NCBI GenBank assembly: GCA_029817715.1 | Contig: JARUPY010000473.1 | Span: forward strand, 7,254,001 to 7,318,000 | Direction of reading: 5' to 3' | Length of the DNA stretch: 64,000 nucleotides | Origin: Melastoma dodecandrum | Lineage: Eukaryota; Streptophyta; Magnoliopsida; Myrtales; Melastomataceae | Shown here: one piece after another, positions 44,061 through 56,751 of the stretch | Numbering within the stretch: position 1 is the stretch's first letter | Layout of the letters: the number at the start of each line of letters is the position of its first letter | Notes under the pieces: generated by a model | What the model was told of the DNA's origin: nothing | The model's database searches: none | What the model saw: only the letters and a program-made list of their open reading frames with translations | Position numbers and translations under genes: made by a program

Positions 44061-44640
44061 ACGTTTTTTTTTTTGTGTTTTCCTGTTTGAATGTGCATTC
44101 ATGTGAAGTTTATGAGAATCTTTTGGAATATGTGCATATTGAGTTGGATTAGTAAGTAGATTCATAAATTTGAATTTGTAACAAAATTCTAGGACATATG
44201 AGTATAATGAATTTTGTGTAGATTCAATTAATGAATGTAAGTTGTTTTCGAGTTATAAATAAAAAAATGAGAACGTTACATGTCTAACCCTAATACAAAT
44301 GTCCTTGAGTTATGTTAAACGAAGGGCATACAAAGCTGTAAATTGCAACCTTCATACTACAGGCGCTGGCGTCAAAATAATATAACATGGAGAACATGCC
44401 TAACATTTCGAGTGTTGATAGGTGCACCTACACCTATGTTGTGATCTTCATATCTTCTTGCTATTTATCTCCCTAATTATGTTTATGATCTTCGTAACTG
44501 TGGTGACTTCCCCCAATGCACATCGCCTCCAACTGAGTAGTTGTAACGATTTCTTTTCTATTCGTAAATATTATTTGGCATTTGCAAATTGCCCTATATC
44601 GAAGAATTGCGAGTGCTCGACTAGCACTAAGCACTCTTAA
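44061..44640. other. Spacer between Athila and Ogre-like elements
   Basis: No gene recognised. AAGCACTCTTAAGGTT occurs twice around 44626-44695, close to where the next LTR should begin. Confidence 0.4.
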
Positions 44641-47132
44641 GGTTTGATGCTGTGACAAGACGGATATCATCACCCCTAAGCACTCTTAAGGTTCGACATG
44701 ATGAAGTTGTGAAATAAGGGTGATAACGTAATTCAAAGGCCACCAACCTCGGCTGATACAAAGGCCCAACTTTTCTTGCATATGCAGCAGTAATCCCACG
44801 CCGGCCCCAGCAAATCTTCACCAGCACAGACCACTCCCTTCAGTTTTGACGACTCCAAGACGACTCCCCATTGCAGCGACTGCCTCGTCTCTCAACCTCT
44901 CAGCACCCCAGGACCGACCGCGGCCAAAATCCATCTCCTCTGCACCAAGTTTCATCAAACCCAGCAGCGCCGAGTCCAGCCCCAAGGTGGCTTCCTATCT
45001 CAGCTCCCCGATGCACCCGACAGTGGTGACGATCAGTTTGGCTGCATCAGCACACCCAGCAAAAGGCGAATCGGGTCCCTCTTCCAGCAGTGAGGCTTCC
45101 CGGCAAAGTCCCTTCCAAAACCAGCAGTGGCGCTCTCAGATGAGTTCCCCCCTGAATGACGATGACCAGGGCAGCGACAACCTTGCGGCGGAGGTCAGTC
45201 AACGTCTTCCCAGCGCTAATACTCCCTAACTACGGTAGCCCCGGCGTCCCTCCGACAACCGAGGTGGCAGAACACCAGATCCGGCGCCGCAACCCTCTGT
45301 CCTCCCCCAGCGGCGACACCCGCTTCAATGGCGACCTGCCTCCATCCCGGCCTCCTTCCCGACATCCATGCACAGACAAACCCCTCCAGCTCTTCCCTCC
45401 AGAATCGGCAGCAACCAGTGACGGCCAATCCACCTCCCGCCACCTCAGACCCGACTCCGGCAGCCTCCACCCTCAGATCTGGCTCCCCGACGACTCCTCG
45501 TTCTCATCCCGACCTCCAGGAAAATCAGCCCGTCGACCTCAGATCCAGCCACCCCCCAGAGTTGCAACCCCGGTCTGGCTTCTCCACCAGCATGGCAGCG
45601 GCTGGATTTTCGCCCATCTGCACAGCAGGTCCAGCGATCGGAAGGAGGGTGGTGTAGCAGCTTATTCGAGTAGCTCTATTCCTCGATCTCTTCTTGGGGT
45701 GAAATCAAATCCCACCCCCCTCAGATGTCAAGAATGGACCAGGCTTCACCAAGGCTTTTCTCTAGCCCATTCTTCATCCATGACGTCCAAACACAAAGAT
45801 GAATGGGAATTGGTAGATGGGCTTGTGGGCTATCGATGTTGGACCCCCCCAGGTAACAAATCATCCTCCATTTTCTATAAATAATTTTGATTACTATGAG
45901 TTTTCAGCTTATAATTTCGACGATTTCATTTTGCTAAAAAGTATAAACAATTAATTACCCTCCTTTCGATTTCAATCTGAACGTATTAATTCTGTTGTTT
46001 TAAATTTATTTTATCATTTTTGGACTTTAATGTTTTCACTTGGTTTTATTATGTTTTCGTAAATTAATCTTATGATACATTACTAACATTCTTTTCTCTT
46101 TGCTTCACATGTGAAACACGGGGAAACTTCTCGGATATCAGCGACAATTTACATCAAGTGAACATTTCCGATCGAAACGGTAAGACAAGTCTTACTTTTC
46201 TCAATTTAATCGAATTTCATCTGAATTTAATAATACTAACCACTTCTTTATTTTTCTTTGCATGTACATCGAGCATTTAATCTCGAAGATCAACTTCAAA
46301 ATGTCGAAGATTAACTCGAAGGCGCGTGTATCAAACCGCGTAGATCAACCCCGGCCTAAAAACCGCCGGCTCGAATAATTAAAGCGGCCCCAACCTCAAT
46401 CAAAGGTACAAAGGGGAGGTGCGGGCCTCCCCGAATTTTATTCAAATCCACTTGAAACGGATTACGGGCCCAAGTGTATAGGCCCGCAATCACCGCCCTT
46501 TTCATATCAATAATTGTTTGTGATCGCGCGTATGCTTAGGCTTTAGGTTTTACGTCGCATGATTGGTTTTAATCAAAGAAACCTAAATTCGGGTCCAACG
46601 CCCGTTAAAACGTCGATAAAAGTCCGGCCACTCTCGGATCGGGCCCAACACCCGTCAATCAAAAGTTAAATTTTTTGGACAAATCGCCACCCTTTTCGCA
46701 TGTTTTAGAATACAAATGTTAGTAAATAGGAATCCCCGTACCCAAACTCTGATTTTTTCGACTTAAAATCACATTTTTAAACTAAGTCGGTGGCGACTCC
46801 GAACAAGTTTTCCAAAGCTAAACTACACCCTTTTTTCGGAGCCATTTAGGATGAGGTGACGGCAGACCGAGCCGTTCCTTGAGCCTTCCCCAAAATTCAT
46901 GAGCGAGGTCTTACGCAGCATTTCGCTCGCCACCTTTAGGGAACTGAAGATGGTTGGCGAAACGTCCCGCAGACCCGTTCGCAAATCAAGGGAAGGGCCA
47001 ACCCGGGTCCTTTTCCGCAGCATCCGACGTTCGAGCCATAACGTCGACCGGACTGGGCCTCGGGGGAGCGAGCCCGGATCCTCGGGTTGTCAGAACCGCC
47101 TCGCGCGTGCTAGGCCGGAAGGCGCGCGTACA
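44640..47132 (+). repeat. 5' LTR of an Ogre/Tat-like element (approximate left end)
   Basis: The end is fixed by the PBS eight bases downstream (LTR end TACA at 47132). Inside is GGTGGCGACTCCGA near 46790, as at the matching place in the LTRs at 7457 and 15225. 44846-45884 is GC-rich with long Ser/Pro-rich frames on both strands, which I treat as LTR sequence and not genes. The left boundary was not located. Confidence 0.5.
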
Positions 47133-47139
47133 TCCCGGA

Positions 47140-47157
47140 TGGCGACTCCACTGGGAA
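47140..47157 (+). other. Primer-binding site, tRNA-Arg type
   Basis: TGGCGACTCCACTGGGAA, the same class as 7800-7817. Typical of the Ogre/Tat lineage. Confidence 0.75.
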
Positions 47158-47815
47158 TACTTCGCATGTGGATTCTTACCGAAAACCTTTTACAAACCAC
47201 ATGCGGAGGGGAGTTATTTGTTTTCGCATGTAATTAATTGGCTTGGTGCCCTTTGTATGATCTCCTATCCATGTTTGTTTACCGATTTATTAGGCATACA
47301 TAGGTAAGTCCCTATACCCGGGACTAGGATCTTTAGGGGGCACCGAAAGGCACGGCCTCGCTGCTTCCTGCGGCTTGTAGGCTATGGACCGGGGCCATCC
47401 TCCCTTAGTCCGAGGGAGGTCTTAGAAACTTTTATCCGAGTCTAGAATTGGTTGCCCACTACAGGTACCAGACGTCGAACGTGCATTTGCTTGTTACTAA
47501 GTAACTGTTACTTGTGCAGGGATAGGTTCAAGTACACTTTGTTTGTGATAAACTGTGACACTAACTCTGTTCATTTTGTAGCAGTTTGGGTTGGTCACGA
47601 GGGGTTCCCAATTTCCTTTCCTCCCTTCCCTAACTCCTTTTACCACTTTAATGTATCCACATACATTCATAATCGCATGAATGCATTTCAATTCACAATT
47701 GTTCTTGTAATAGCATACATTCTATTTTTACTTGAACATGATTCCCAAATCGCGTGTCGAATCATACTATAGGGTTAGGGATTGGAATGTTATCATCCCC
47801 GAATGACACCCTATT
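47158..47815 (+). other. Leader of the Ogre-like element
   Basis: Untranslated region between PBS and ORF1. No domain seen. It resembles in layout the leader after the PBS at 7800. Confidence 0.5.
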
Positions 47816-48946
47816 ATGCAGAAAGATTTCATGGAGCCCATTGCATTGCGACAGAAGAACATGCCTGACGCCCATCACCTCCACCAGTGGTTGCCGTTGT
47901 TGAGGCCCTCCGAGCTCGAGTTCGTGCAGTTCAAACTCAAAGGGCTCTTCCACCTCATTCGCCTGGAGTTGGATTGGGGTCTCCTGCAGAACCTGGTGGT
48001 GCGCTAGGATCCAGATTTGAAGCTGGCGCCACTCTACGAAGAGTACATCAACCTTGCTGAAATGCCCCACCGCACATGAATACTGCCCCTGCCTCGGATT
48101 GACAAGCCGAAGGAATACATAGCGAGGCTTCTCCAAATTTCGTCGGCAAGCGTACCCGGACTGTTCAATTCCCAAGGAGACATCAGCGTCAATGGCGTCA
48201 TTGATCTGCAGATGGTGCCGTACAACCGGCGCATGGGCGAAGGCCAAGGATCAGCACGAGCATTCATCATGTTATTTGTCGGGACAATACTGTACCCGCA
48301 AAATGAGAAGACGATCAACAGGCGAGCCGTGTACATCACCAAAGCCATACTTGAAGGCGCTCCTTTCCTGCCCAACCTAATCGGAGAAACCAACTTCAGC
48401 CTCACCAACATCGTGCGTGACGCCAAGCGAGGAGTCCGCAACCACCGAGTGACCTTCTGTCCGGCCCTACTGCAAGTGTGGTTCTACACGCATCTCGGGA
48501 TCACAGGAGAAGCCTTCACGAGAGAACACACACCGGGATTGCTGGCCCGCATCGTGGAGCGTGCCCGCCTACTTATACGCACATTCGTTGGAGTCGACGC
48601 GCTATTCCGTTCATTGAAGCCGGCCGACTTCTATTAGAGAGCCCCCTGCTTCGACACGGACGATGCCATCACTTTCTCGACAGACGGGCATTTCATTCCA
48701 ATCATGGGGTTCGGAGGCACTTCCTACTACGCGCCATTTCAAGTCCGACACCAGCTGGGATTGACTTCGAGGACCAGAGTACCCCCACAGCAGCTCTTCC
48801 GACCGATCAGCCTCGACGACAAGGTAGTGAAGACATCACTCCAGAGGGTGATCGCGCACATCTCCCGCATATGGATGACCCTCAAGGACGAAATCTGCGA
48901 ACTTCCACCAGAACTCGAGGAGAAGGATCGCGCAGCACAGTCCTAG
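47816..48946 (+). pseudogene. ORF1 upstream of gag (Ogre type, DUF7745-like)
   Basis: One reading frame runs from ATG 47816 to the stop at 48944-48946. It is broken only by in-frame stops at 48005 (TAG), 48077 (TGA) and 48635 (TAG), with no frameshift. Segments such as KLAPLYEEYINLAEM, ARLLQISSASVPG and WMTLKDEICELPPELEE resemble the extra ORF that Ogre elements carry before gag. Its biochemical role is unknown. The family name is a recollection and was not tested. Confidence 0.55.
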
Positions 48947-49289
48947 TATTTCTAGAAGAAGCGTCACACTCAGTGGGATCGCACCTGACCGACGACGTCT
49001 TCATGCAGTTATCGGGCCTGCGAGTCCATTTTATCTTTTCTTTCAGTTGATTGTATTTTAACTTTTATGAAGATGTTGAACTTGTTGGTCTCTATCTAAT
49101 TCGTTTCTTTTGGGGTTAAATTCGAATGACAACAATCCAATCCCTACCTTAGACATATCATGCATCACTACATGTCATGCATCCATAGTATCACTGCTTG
49201 ATGCTGATCGGATTTTCCTTTGTTTTGAATCAAGGTACTGAGCAATAGCTCCATACCGAAAGCGCCCCAGATACCATGCCATCAGAGCA
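48947..49289 (+). other. Spacer between Ogre ORF1 and gag
   Basis: AT-rich stretch with no recognised gene. A similar non-coding gap (sometimes an intron) lies in this region in Ogre elements. Confidence 0.4.
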
Positions 49290-49767
49290 GTGATGGCTGA
49301 AGCTTCGGCAGGACAAGCACCGACTCCCATGGTCCTTTCCCCGGCAGTAGAAGAAGAAATAGCCCCGACTGCCGGAGTAACTATCGCAGTTCCATCACCC
49401 GTTGCCATTGAATTTTCGGCCTCGATGGAAACAGCCTCACCATTCCCAATGTCCGCCTTCCCGCCGTTGCCCAAGACTCTGCTCACTCCCGAGCAGCCTT
49501 CTGACGAGAAAACCTCACCGATGTACATCCCATCGCTGGTTGCGTCAACAGCACCGTCGGTGATGTCGTCAGCTACTCTACTAGCGGCAGCTCCCTTCAA
49601 TTCAACTTCAAACATACTGGCCCAAGGCGCCGGTAGTCCTTCACTGGGAGACAAGGTGGAGTCTCTCACGGCCGAACTCTCTTCCCTGAAGACGATGATG
49701 GCTGAGCTCCTCCAGCAACAGCTAACAGCCACACCTGCTCCTGCCACCTCCCAAAACACACACCTTC
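49290..49767 (+). pseudogene. N-terminus of Ogre-like gag, interrupted by Tekay insertion
   Basis: An Ala/Pro/Ser-rich frame ends with a short helical segment (VESLTAELSSLKTMMAELLQ) and reads straight into the LTR at 49768, where it stops. The rest of gag and pol must lie right of the Tekay array, outside the window. Confidence 0.5.
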
Positions 49768-51845
49768 TGTAATGACCCGAAATTTTACACCCTTGAAATT
49801 AATGTATACGTGATGAGTTTGAGGATGAATGATAATGACTTATGTAGATTTGAGTATAAATGATGTATATCTAAGGGTATGAATGTTTAGACATGTGATG
49901 GATTAATGATGGATAGACAACCCCAGGCAAGTGTGAGGACAGTTTATCCCCGTCGACGCGTAGCAAGTGAGGCGTCACTTCGCTCGCTTGCGACTGAACT
50001 ACGATCGCGACGTGAGGACGTGTAAGTCGACGCGAGATATAAGTCGACGTGACGCAAGGACGTGCCAGTCAACGCGAGATGTAAGTCGACGCGATTTAAG
50101 GAGGTGCGACTTGACATCATCAGCGATTGAGCAATGGTTGCGATTCAGTATGTGCGACTGACGTGAGATGCAAGTCGACGCGACGCAAGAAGGTGCAAGT
50201 CGACGACATATATTAATATAATAATGTTGGGGGAGCCCAGAGGGGGGGGGTCCAGAGGGGACCCGACGGGGGAAATCGTGGCCATTGAGTCGAGTTTAAC
50301 TAAGTCAACCAAATATATAATTTAAATAATTATGTGGAGAGTCCAAATTATAATCATGGTAATTTGGTCCCTAGTTGCTAATGGAAGAGGATGAGGGGCC
50401 TCATGAGGCGGTGAACCCCTCTTGAAAAGGGGTGGAGTTTGTCTCCTTCCCCAGATAAGACATCCACACTTACACACCAAAAACACTTGGGGGGAAAAGA
50501 AAGGAAAAAGGAGAGCTTGGGGAAAGCTTTCGGCCAAGAAGGAAAGAGGAGGAAGTGAGGTGTTTCAATCCACCAAAGTGGATCCAAGGGCAAGAAGAAC
50601 TAGGCGTCGAGTGTGTGAGACGCTAAGGGCCGAAAGAAGGCCACCTTCACGGACTGAAGTGGTGCGGAGAAGGGCGGAGCTCACTAACTTGTGTAGAGGT
50701 GCAACCGGACGGTAACCCCTACATCCCTCCTTCGCTTTTAAGCTTAGTTGTGGTGCATGCTGTTTAAATTCGTGGCTGTGGTTGGGCTGTGATTTGGAGG
50801 TGGTTTGGAGAGGGTTAGAGGGTGGCCGAACCCCTAAGGTGGAGGGGAGCCACCCGAACCCCTCTATGTTGAGTATGTGTATGCATGTGGTTGTTGGCTT
50901 ACCGAAAGGCTGCGCTTGGGGCAAGCTTTGAGGGGAATGATTGCGGTCCTTAGGGGCTGGAAATGAGTGAAGTTATGGTATGGAATAGGGGAGTGTCGAG
51001 CCCCGCGGTGGCTGCGCTCCACCTCGCGCTCTAAGAGCGGAATCGCTTGGCTTTGGCCATGGAAATGAAATCGGCTAAGGCTGGAAATTATGCGGCGTTG
51101 TAAGACCGGAATGGAAGCCTAGAAGGGCTGTCCCTCGTGCTAGAAAAGCACGGAAAAGTTATGCTCGGGGGTGGATGGGAGGTGAGACCGAATGGGGTGA
51201 CATTCGGTTGAAACGGGCAAGAATAATGAGTGTTACTTGAGTACAAATGAGGGGCTGTAGGAAAGGAGTTATAACGTGAAAATTTGTGGCCACATTCCCA
51301 CCTTGGAAGGGAGTAGGAATGTGGTAGAAACCAATGGAAATTAATGGAAGAAGGTCAAAGCCGAATTGGTATATCATTGGGATGTACAGAAAACGAAAAA
51401 TGGCCGAAATGATGATTAGACGGGTACATGGTTTCACTAGCCTAAGGGGAAATGCACTTGGAGTTTGGTTTTGAAATTTTAAGAGTGTCTTCCTATCTTA
51501 TCTAAGAGGTTGAAAGTGGCAGACACGAATGGAAATTGATAGAAAAAGGTGAAGGCCGAATGGGTTGAAATTTGGTGTCCGTACTGCACTAAAATGGGTG
51601 TTTGTGCACGGATGACCTGGCGTGATGTGTGCCATCATTATGTTTGTATGTGGGGGTTAAAATGAAATGAATTCTAGTTTCTTGCAGGTAGTAGGAGTGT
51701 GTTTTGGGCTGCGCATCTTGCACGAAGAGACATTAACTAGATTTCGAAAAGTTTGAGCGTGTAGCTCACATACATGTAACGAATCTTTTGCTAATCAATG
51801 TAAATGTAATGTATTTGCATAAATCAAATTGTTTCGATCCTTTCA
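49768..51845 (+). repeat. Tekay LTR 1
   Basis: 2,078 bp, TGTAATGACC to CCTTTCA. Its U3 part (49950-50210) is rich in AAGTCGACG and CGACG(T/C)GA units. I found five differences from LTR 2: positions 49961, 50267, 50869, 51681 and 51751. Confidence 0.92.
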
Positions 51846-51847
51846 AG

Positions 51848-51860
51848 TGGTATCAGAGCC
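51848..51860 (+). other. Primer-binding site, tRNA-iMet
   Basis: TGGTATCAGAGCC, complementary to the 3' end of initiator tRNA-Met, two bases after LTR 1. Confidence 0.92.
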
Positions 51861-52263
51861 TAGGATCGTTTTGGAGTGATAAGGGTGGAATTTGAGTTGA
51901 TTTTTGCATTGAAAATGCACTTTGTGCCATGCGCATGCGTATGTACTTGTTTGGATTGATTCGGAGTTGATTCGGATGAGTTGATATTGAGGAAAAAGTG
52001 AATGGAAAAGGGTTCGGAATTGCGAAATTATGTGTGTATGAGAACACATGAGTGGGTGTTTGGTTTGAAAAGTTTGAGGTTCAAACATCACGGAAGGTGA
52101 TGGAAACAAGCGCTTGGTGCGCTAAAGGCATGGTGCCGTAAAAGAACACCTAAAAAGGGGGTTGATTGAATTTGAAATGTGTGTATTGAGGCTGCAAATG
52201 TGCGCCTAAGTTGGAATGAATGAGATGTATTACTAAATGTTTGAATGGTGATTTGATAGGGAA

Positions 52264-55200
52264 ATGACGGATGAAGGAGTGCCCATAGCGGTACGTGAGT
52301 TCACTGAAGTGGAACATTCTCTTCCAGGGAAGAGGAAGGCATACCTTATGGGACAGTATCGGAAGATGGATCCTCCAAAATTTAAGGGGGACGAAGGGCC
52401 AGAGTTGGCGGAAGATTTTATCAATGATGTGGAGAAGATCTACGACTCCTTGGTGTGTACACCCGAGGAGAAATTGTGCCTAGCTGAATACTCACTTCAA
52501 AGAGGAGCAGAAACTTGGTGGAAGGCAAGTAAGGGGAGTGCCAAGATGGGCCAAAGTGAGGATGCTTGGACAATGTTCAAGACGGCATTCCTGGACAAAT
52601 ACTTGCCATTTTCTTATCGGACGGATAAGGCATTGGAGTTTGCCCAACTGAACCAAGGAAATATGTCGGTAGATGAGTATGAGACAAGGTATACAATTCT
52701 ATCTCACTACGGACCTGCTATGGATGAGTTGAGTCGGGCAAGGAAATTCGAATTGGGGTTGGAACCCCATATTAGGATGCAAGTGTCTACGCTTTGTTTG
52801 ACTACTTATGAGGAAGTGTACAAGAGGGCTCAGAATGCGGAAATGTCATGGAAGGCAGTGAAGGAGGTGGAGGAAGCTGAAAGGGCAAAGAGAAGGGTGG
52901 AGGGCGGAATGCCTCCCCCTAAGAGGTTTAGGCCGAGTGGATCCTTCTCGGGTCAGAGAGGATTTGTGTCACGACCTCCGCGTCCTCCTATGCCTATGAG
53001 GAGCTTTAACCGAGGGGGAAACCAAGGCTCAAGGATGAGCGGCCCTCCCACTTGTCCTCGGTGCAACAAACAACATTTTGGGTTCTCATGTGTAACCAAT
53101 GAACCCTTGTGCTACCAATGTGGGAAACCGGGCCATTTGAGGAGGAATTGTCCTCAAGGTGGTGGAGTGGAAAATAGCCAAAGAACCGGCATGAGTGCTC
53201 CAAGAGGAAGGGGTAGCATGAGATTGGGTCCGACCGTGACGGCCTCAAGAGGATCGGTGAGTGGACCGGTGAACACCGCGAGGCTGAATGCGCTTACGGA
53301 GGATGAAGCGAACGCCTCACGAGGAGTGATCTCAGGTACGGTTCAACTTCAAGGTGAATTACTACATGCATTGTTTGATACTGGTGCGACGCATTCGTTT
53401 GTGGCACAAAGGTGTGTGGAATTACATGAATGGCCGGTTGAGAAACTTAAGAAACGGATGCGTGTGGTGTTGCCTTCGGGAAATGAATTGGAAATAGAGG
53501 AAGCATGTTATGCATGCGAGTTGATGGTTGCGGGATTGAGTTTTGTGATTGATCTCATTGTGCTGCAGATAAGTGACTTTGATGTGATATTGGGCATGGA
53601 TTGGTTGGCTTCGAGCCATGCTCAAGTGGATTGTGAATCGAAGCGACTTTTGATCATGGATGAGAAAGGGAAGTCCCGTGAGTACATAGGCCATGGAGGA
53701 TACGGCCGAATTTTGATGGTATCTGCAGTGCGAATGTACAGGTGGATGAGGACGGGACATGAAGTGTATCTTGCGTTGATGCTCAACAAAGAAGCTGAAA
53801 TTCCAAGGTTGGAGCAAATAGAAGTGGTAAGGGACTTCGCGGATGTATTTCCGGAAGAGCTGCCAGGATTACCACCGGAGAGAGATGTAGAGTTTGAAAT
53901 TGACTTACTTCCGGGGACCGCTCCTATCTCGCGTGCTCCATATCGAATGAGTTTGGTTGAGTTAAAAGAATTGAAAGCACAATTGCAAGAGCTTGTAGAA
54001 AAGAAATATGTACGTCCTAGTGTAAGCCCGTGGGGCGCACCTGTACTGTTTGTAAGAAAGAAAGACGGTAGTATGAGATTATGTATAGACTATCGTTTGT
54101 TGAATCAAAGAACGATTAAGAATCGTTATCCTCTACCTCGTATTGATGACTTGTTTGATCAATTACAAGGATCAGTTGTGTATTCGAAGATAGATCTTCG
54201 GTCGGGATATTATCAGATTAGTGTGAGGGAAGAGGATATTCCTAAGACCGCGTTTAGGACACGTTATGGGCATTATGAATTCAGAGTAATGCCGTTTGGA
54301 TTGACAAATGCACCAGCGGTGTTTATGGGATTAATGAATCAAGTGTTTAGACCGTACTTGGATCACTTCGTGGTGGTGTTCATAGATGATATCCTCGTGT
54401 ATTCCAAGAGTTGGGAAGAACATAAAGAACACTTAGAGATTGTGTTGAAAACATTGAGGGAAAACAAATTATATGCCAAATTGAGTAAGTGTGAATTTTG
54501 GCTTCAAAAAGTAGCATTCCTTGGCCACGTGATATCGGCCATAGGAGTGGAAGTAGATCCTTCAAAGATTGAAGCAATAAAAGAGTGGCCACGCCCGAAG
54601 AGTGTGTCGGAAGTCCGAAGTTTCTTGATATTGGCGGGCTATTATCGAAGATTTGTGGAAGGATTTTCTAAGATTGTAACTCCCATAACGAAACTCTTGA
54701 GGAAGGATGTCAAGTATGAATGGTCGGACAAATGTGAAACAAGCTTTGATGAATTGAAGAAGAGATTGACTAGTGTGCCGATTTTGACATTGCCAACGGG
54801 AATGGGTGGTTTTGTAGTATATTGTGATGCTTCGGCACAAGGCTTGGGTGGAGTGTTAATGCAACATGGAAAAGTTGTAGCCTATGCTTCGAGACAATTA
54901 AGGAAGCATGAGGAAAACTACCCTACACATGACTTGGAATTGGCTGCGGTGGTGTTTGTGTTAAAGTTGTGGAGGCACTACTTGTATGGAGAGAAATTTG
55001 AAATCTATACGGATCATAAGAGTTTAAAGTATTTGTTTACTCAACAAGAGTTGAACATGAGACAACGCCGATGGATGGAATTATTAAAGGATTATGATTG
55101 TACAATTGTGTACCATCCTGGAAGGGCTAATGTAGTGGCGGACGCATTGAGTAGAAAACACATAGCTCTCATGTGTTTGATTTTAGAAGAATCAAAGATG

Positions 55201-56712
55201 ATCGAACAAATGGGCAATCTAAATATTCGATTGGAAGATTCAGAAGGAACTCTATATGTGGCCAGGGGACAAGTGGAACCGGAAGTGATTGGAATGATTA
55301 GAGACGCCCAAGTTCGTGATGAATACTTGGTGATTGTAAGAGAAGGGCTTGGGACGACACCTTATGAACGGTTCAAGTTAGCAGCCGATGGGTTGCTAAA
55401 ATTTCAAGGAAGGATTTGTGTTCCGGAAGATGTTGTAGTAAAGAAAAAGCTTTTGGATGAGGCACATAAGACCGCATATGGTGTGCATCCAGGAATAACA
55501 AAAATGTACCGGAACTTGAGACAATTTTATTGGTGGCCTAAGATGAAAAGAGATGTCGCCAGATATGTGAACCGGTGCACCGTTTGCCAGATGGTAAAGA
55601 TTGAACATCGAAAGCCAGGGGGATTGTTGGAACCACTGCCTGTACCCGAATGGAAGTGGGAAGATATTGCAATGGACTTTGTGACGAACCTACCCAAGGG
55701 TGGTCGTAATATGGATTCGATATGGGTGGTGGTGGATAGGCTAACGAAGTCAGCCCACTTCATACCAATACAGATAAATTGGTCTCTTGATGCCTTGGCA
55801 AAAATTTATATACGAGAAGTGATAAGGTATCATGGAGTGCCTCACACTATTACTTCAGACAGAGACCCACGGTTTACCTCGAAATTGTGGAGAAGTCTCC
55901 AAGGAGCTTTGGACACAAAGCTGCAGATGAGCACAGCTTTTCATCCACAAACGGATGGGCAAACGGAACGGACAATACAAACGTTGGAAGACATGTTGAG
56001 GGCATGTGTATTGGAATTGAAGGGTAGTTGGGTAGACCACCTTCCATTGATTGAATTTACGTATAACAACAGCTATCATGCGAGCATTGGAATGGCCCCG
56101 TTTGAGGCCTTATATGGGAGGAGTTGTCGATCTCCTTTGTGTTGGATGGAACCGGGTGAGAAAGTGTTTGATGGTCCAGAGCTTATCAAGGAAACATCGG
56201 AAGTAATTGCGGTGGTTCGAGAGAGAATGAGAACGGCTCAAAGCCGACAGAAAAGTTATGCGGATCAACGAAGGAGACCCTTGGAATTTGGAGTCGGAGA
56301 TAAAGTATTTCTAAAGCTCTCCCCCATGAAGTCAATGTTCCGGATGGGCAAGGCTCACAAGTTGAGTCCAAGGTATATAGGTCCGTATGAGATAATTGAA
56401 AGAGTAGGAAAAATGGCGTATCGAATAATTATACCTCCAGAGTTGTCTCATTGCCATGATGTTTTTCATGTCTCCATGTTGAGAAAGTATGAGCCGGATC
56501 CGGAGACAAGGGTGGAAATGACCGCAACAACGGTGAATGAGAATTTGAGTGTAACCATGGTACCGGCAAGAGTAATCGGGCACAAGGAGCGAAAAACTCG
56601 AGGGAAGAAAACGCAACTGGTTTTGGTATTATGGAAGGGAGATGGAATAGAAGATCAATCTTGGGAACTAGAAGAACGTATGAAAGAGTTATATCCATTT
56701 CTTTTTGAGTAA
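52264..56712 (+). CDS. Tekay Gag-Pol polyprotein, copy 1
   Basis: 1,482 codons, uninterrupted. Order: Gag domain (about 60-200); zinc knuckle [14 protein letters not shown] (283-296); protease with DTGA (Asp372); RT with FIDD (706-709); RNase H (Asp855); integrase zinc region (His1068/His1075, Cys1105, Cys1108); integrase core Asp1138, Asp1199 and Glu1235 (exact D-35-E spacing); and a C-terminal chromodomain (about 1430-1482, [19 protein letters not shown]). Compared with copy 2 it has SFLILAGYY for SFLGLAGYY and LELKGSW for LEWKGSW. Copy 2 is the usual family form in both places, so this copy may be impaired. The start was taken at the first ATG of the frame; the first 50 residues are typical of the clade. 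Confidence 0.95.
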   Translation: MTDEGVPIAVREFTEVEHSLPGKRKAYLMGQYRKMDPPKFKGDEGPELAEDFINDVEKIYDSLVCTPEEKLCLAEYSLQRGAETWWKASKGSAKMGQSEDAWTMFKTAFLDKYLPFSYRTDKALEFAQLNQGNMSVDEYETRYTILSHYGPAMDELSRARKFELGLEPHIRMQVSTLCLTTYEEVYKRAQNAEMSWKAVKEVEEAERAKRRVEGGMPPPKRFRPSGSFSGQRGFVSRPPRPPMPMRSFNRGGNQGSRMSGPPTCPRCNKQHFGFSCVTNEPLCYQCGKPGHLRRNCPQGGGVENSQRTGMSAPRGRGSMRLGPTVTASRGSVSGPVNTARLNALTEDEANASRGVISGTVQLQGELLHALFDTGATHSFVAQRCVELHEWPVEKLKKRMRVVLPSGNELEIEEACYACELMVAGLSFVIDLIVLQISDFDVILGMDWLASSHAQVDCESKRLLIMDEKGKSREYIGHGGYGRILMVSAVRMYRWMRTGHEVYLALMLNKEAEIPRLEQIEVVRDFADVFPEELPGLPPERDVEFEIDLLPGTAPISRAPYRMSLVELKELKAQLQELVEKKYVRPSVSPWGAPVLFVRKKDGSMRLCIDYRLLNQRTIKNRYPLPRIDDLFDQLQGSVVYSKIDLRSGYYQISVREEDIPKTAFRTRYGHYEFRVMPFGLTNAPAVFMGLMNQVFRPYLDHFVVVFIDDILVYSKSWEEHKEHLEIVLKTLRENKLYAKLSKCEFWLQKVAFLGHVISAIGVEVDPSKIEAIKEWPRPKSVSEVRSFLILAGYYRRFVEGFSKIVTPITKLLRKDVKYEWSDKCETSFDELKKRLTSVPILTLPTGMGGFVVYCDASAQGLGGVLMQHGKVVAYASRQLRKHEENYPTHDLELAAVVFVLKLWRHYLYGEKFEIYTDHKSLKYLFTQQELNMRQRRWMELLKDYDCTIVYHPGRANVVADALSRKHIALMCLILEESKMIEQMGNLNIRLEDSEGTLYVARGQVEPEVIGMIRDAQVRDEYLVIVREGLGTTPYERFKLAADGLLKFQGRICVPEDVVVKKKLLDEAHKTAYGVHPGITKMYRNLRQFYWWPKMKRDVARYVNRCTVCQMVKIEHRKPGGLLEPLPVPEWKWEDIAMDFVTNLPKGGRNMDSIWVVVDRLTKSAHFIPIQINWSLDALAKIYIREVIRYHGVPHTITSDRDPRFTSKLWRSLQGALDTKLQMSTAFHPQTDGQTERTIQTLEDMLRACVLELKGSWVDHLPLIEFTYNNSYHASIGMAPFEALYGRSCRSPLCWMEPGEKVFDGPELIKETSEVIAVVRERMRTAQSRQKSYADQRRRPLEFGVGDKVFLKLSPMKSMFRMGKAHKLSPRYIGPYEIIERVGKMAYRIIIPPELSHCHDVFHVSMLRKYEPDPETRVEMTATTVNENLSVTMVPARVIGHKERKTRGKKTQLVLVLWKGDGIEDQSWELEERMKELYPFLFE

Positions 56713-56738
56713 AAATAATTTCGGGGACGAAATTCCTT

Positions 56739-56751
56739 AAGGGGGGAAGAA
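56739..56751 (+). other. Polypurine tract, Tekay copy 1
   Basis: AAGGGGGGAAGAA directly before the LTR 2 start. The CGGGGACGAAATT phrase upstream is usual for this clade. Confidence 0.85.

Noticed and set aside
44846..45884. Pro/Ser-rich proteins of 127 and 242 residues
   Set aside because: Overlapping frames on both strands in GC-rich LTR sequence upstream of a PBS; low complexity and no recognised domain.
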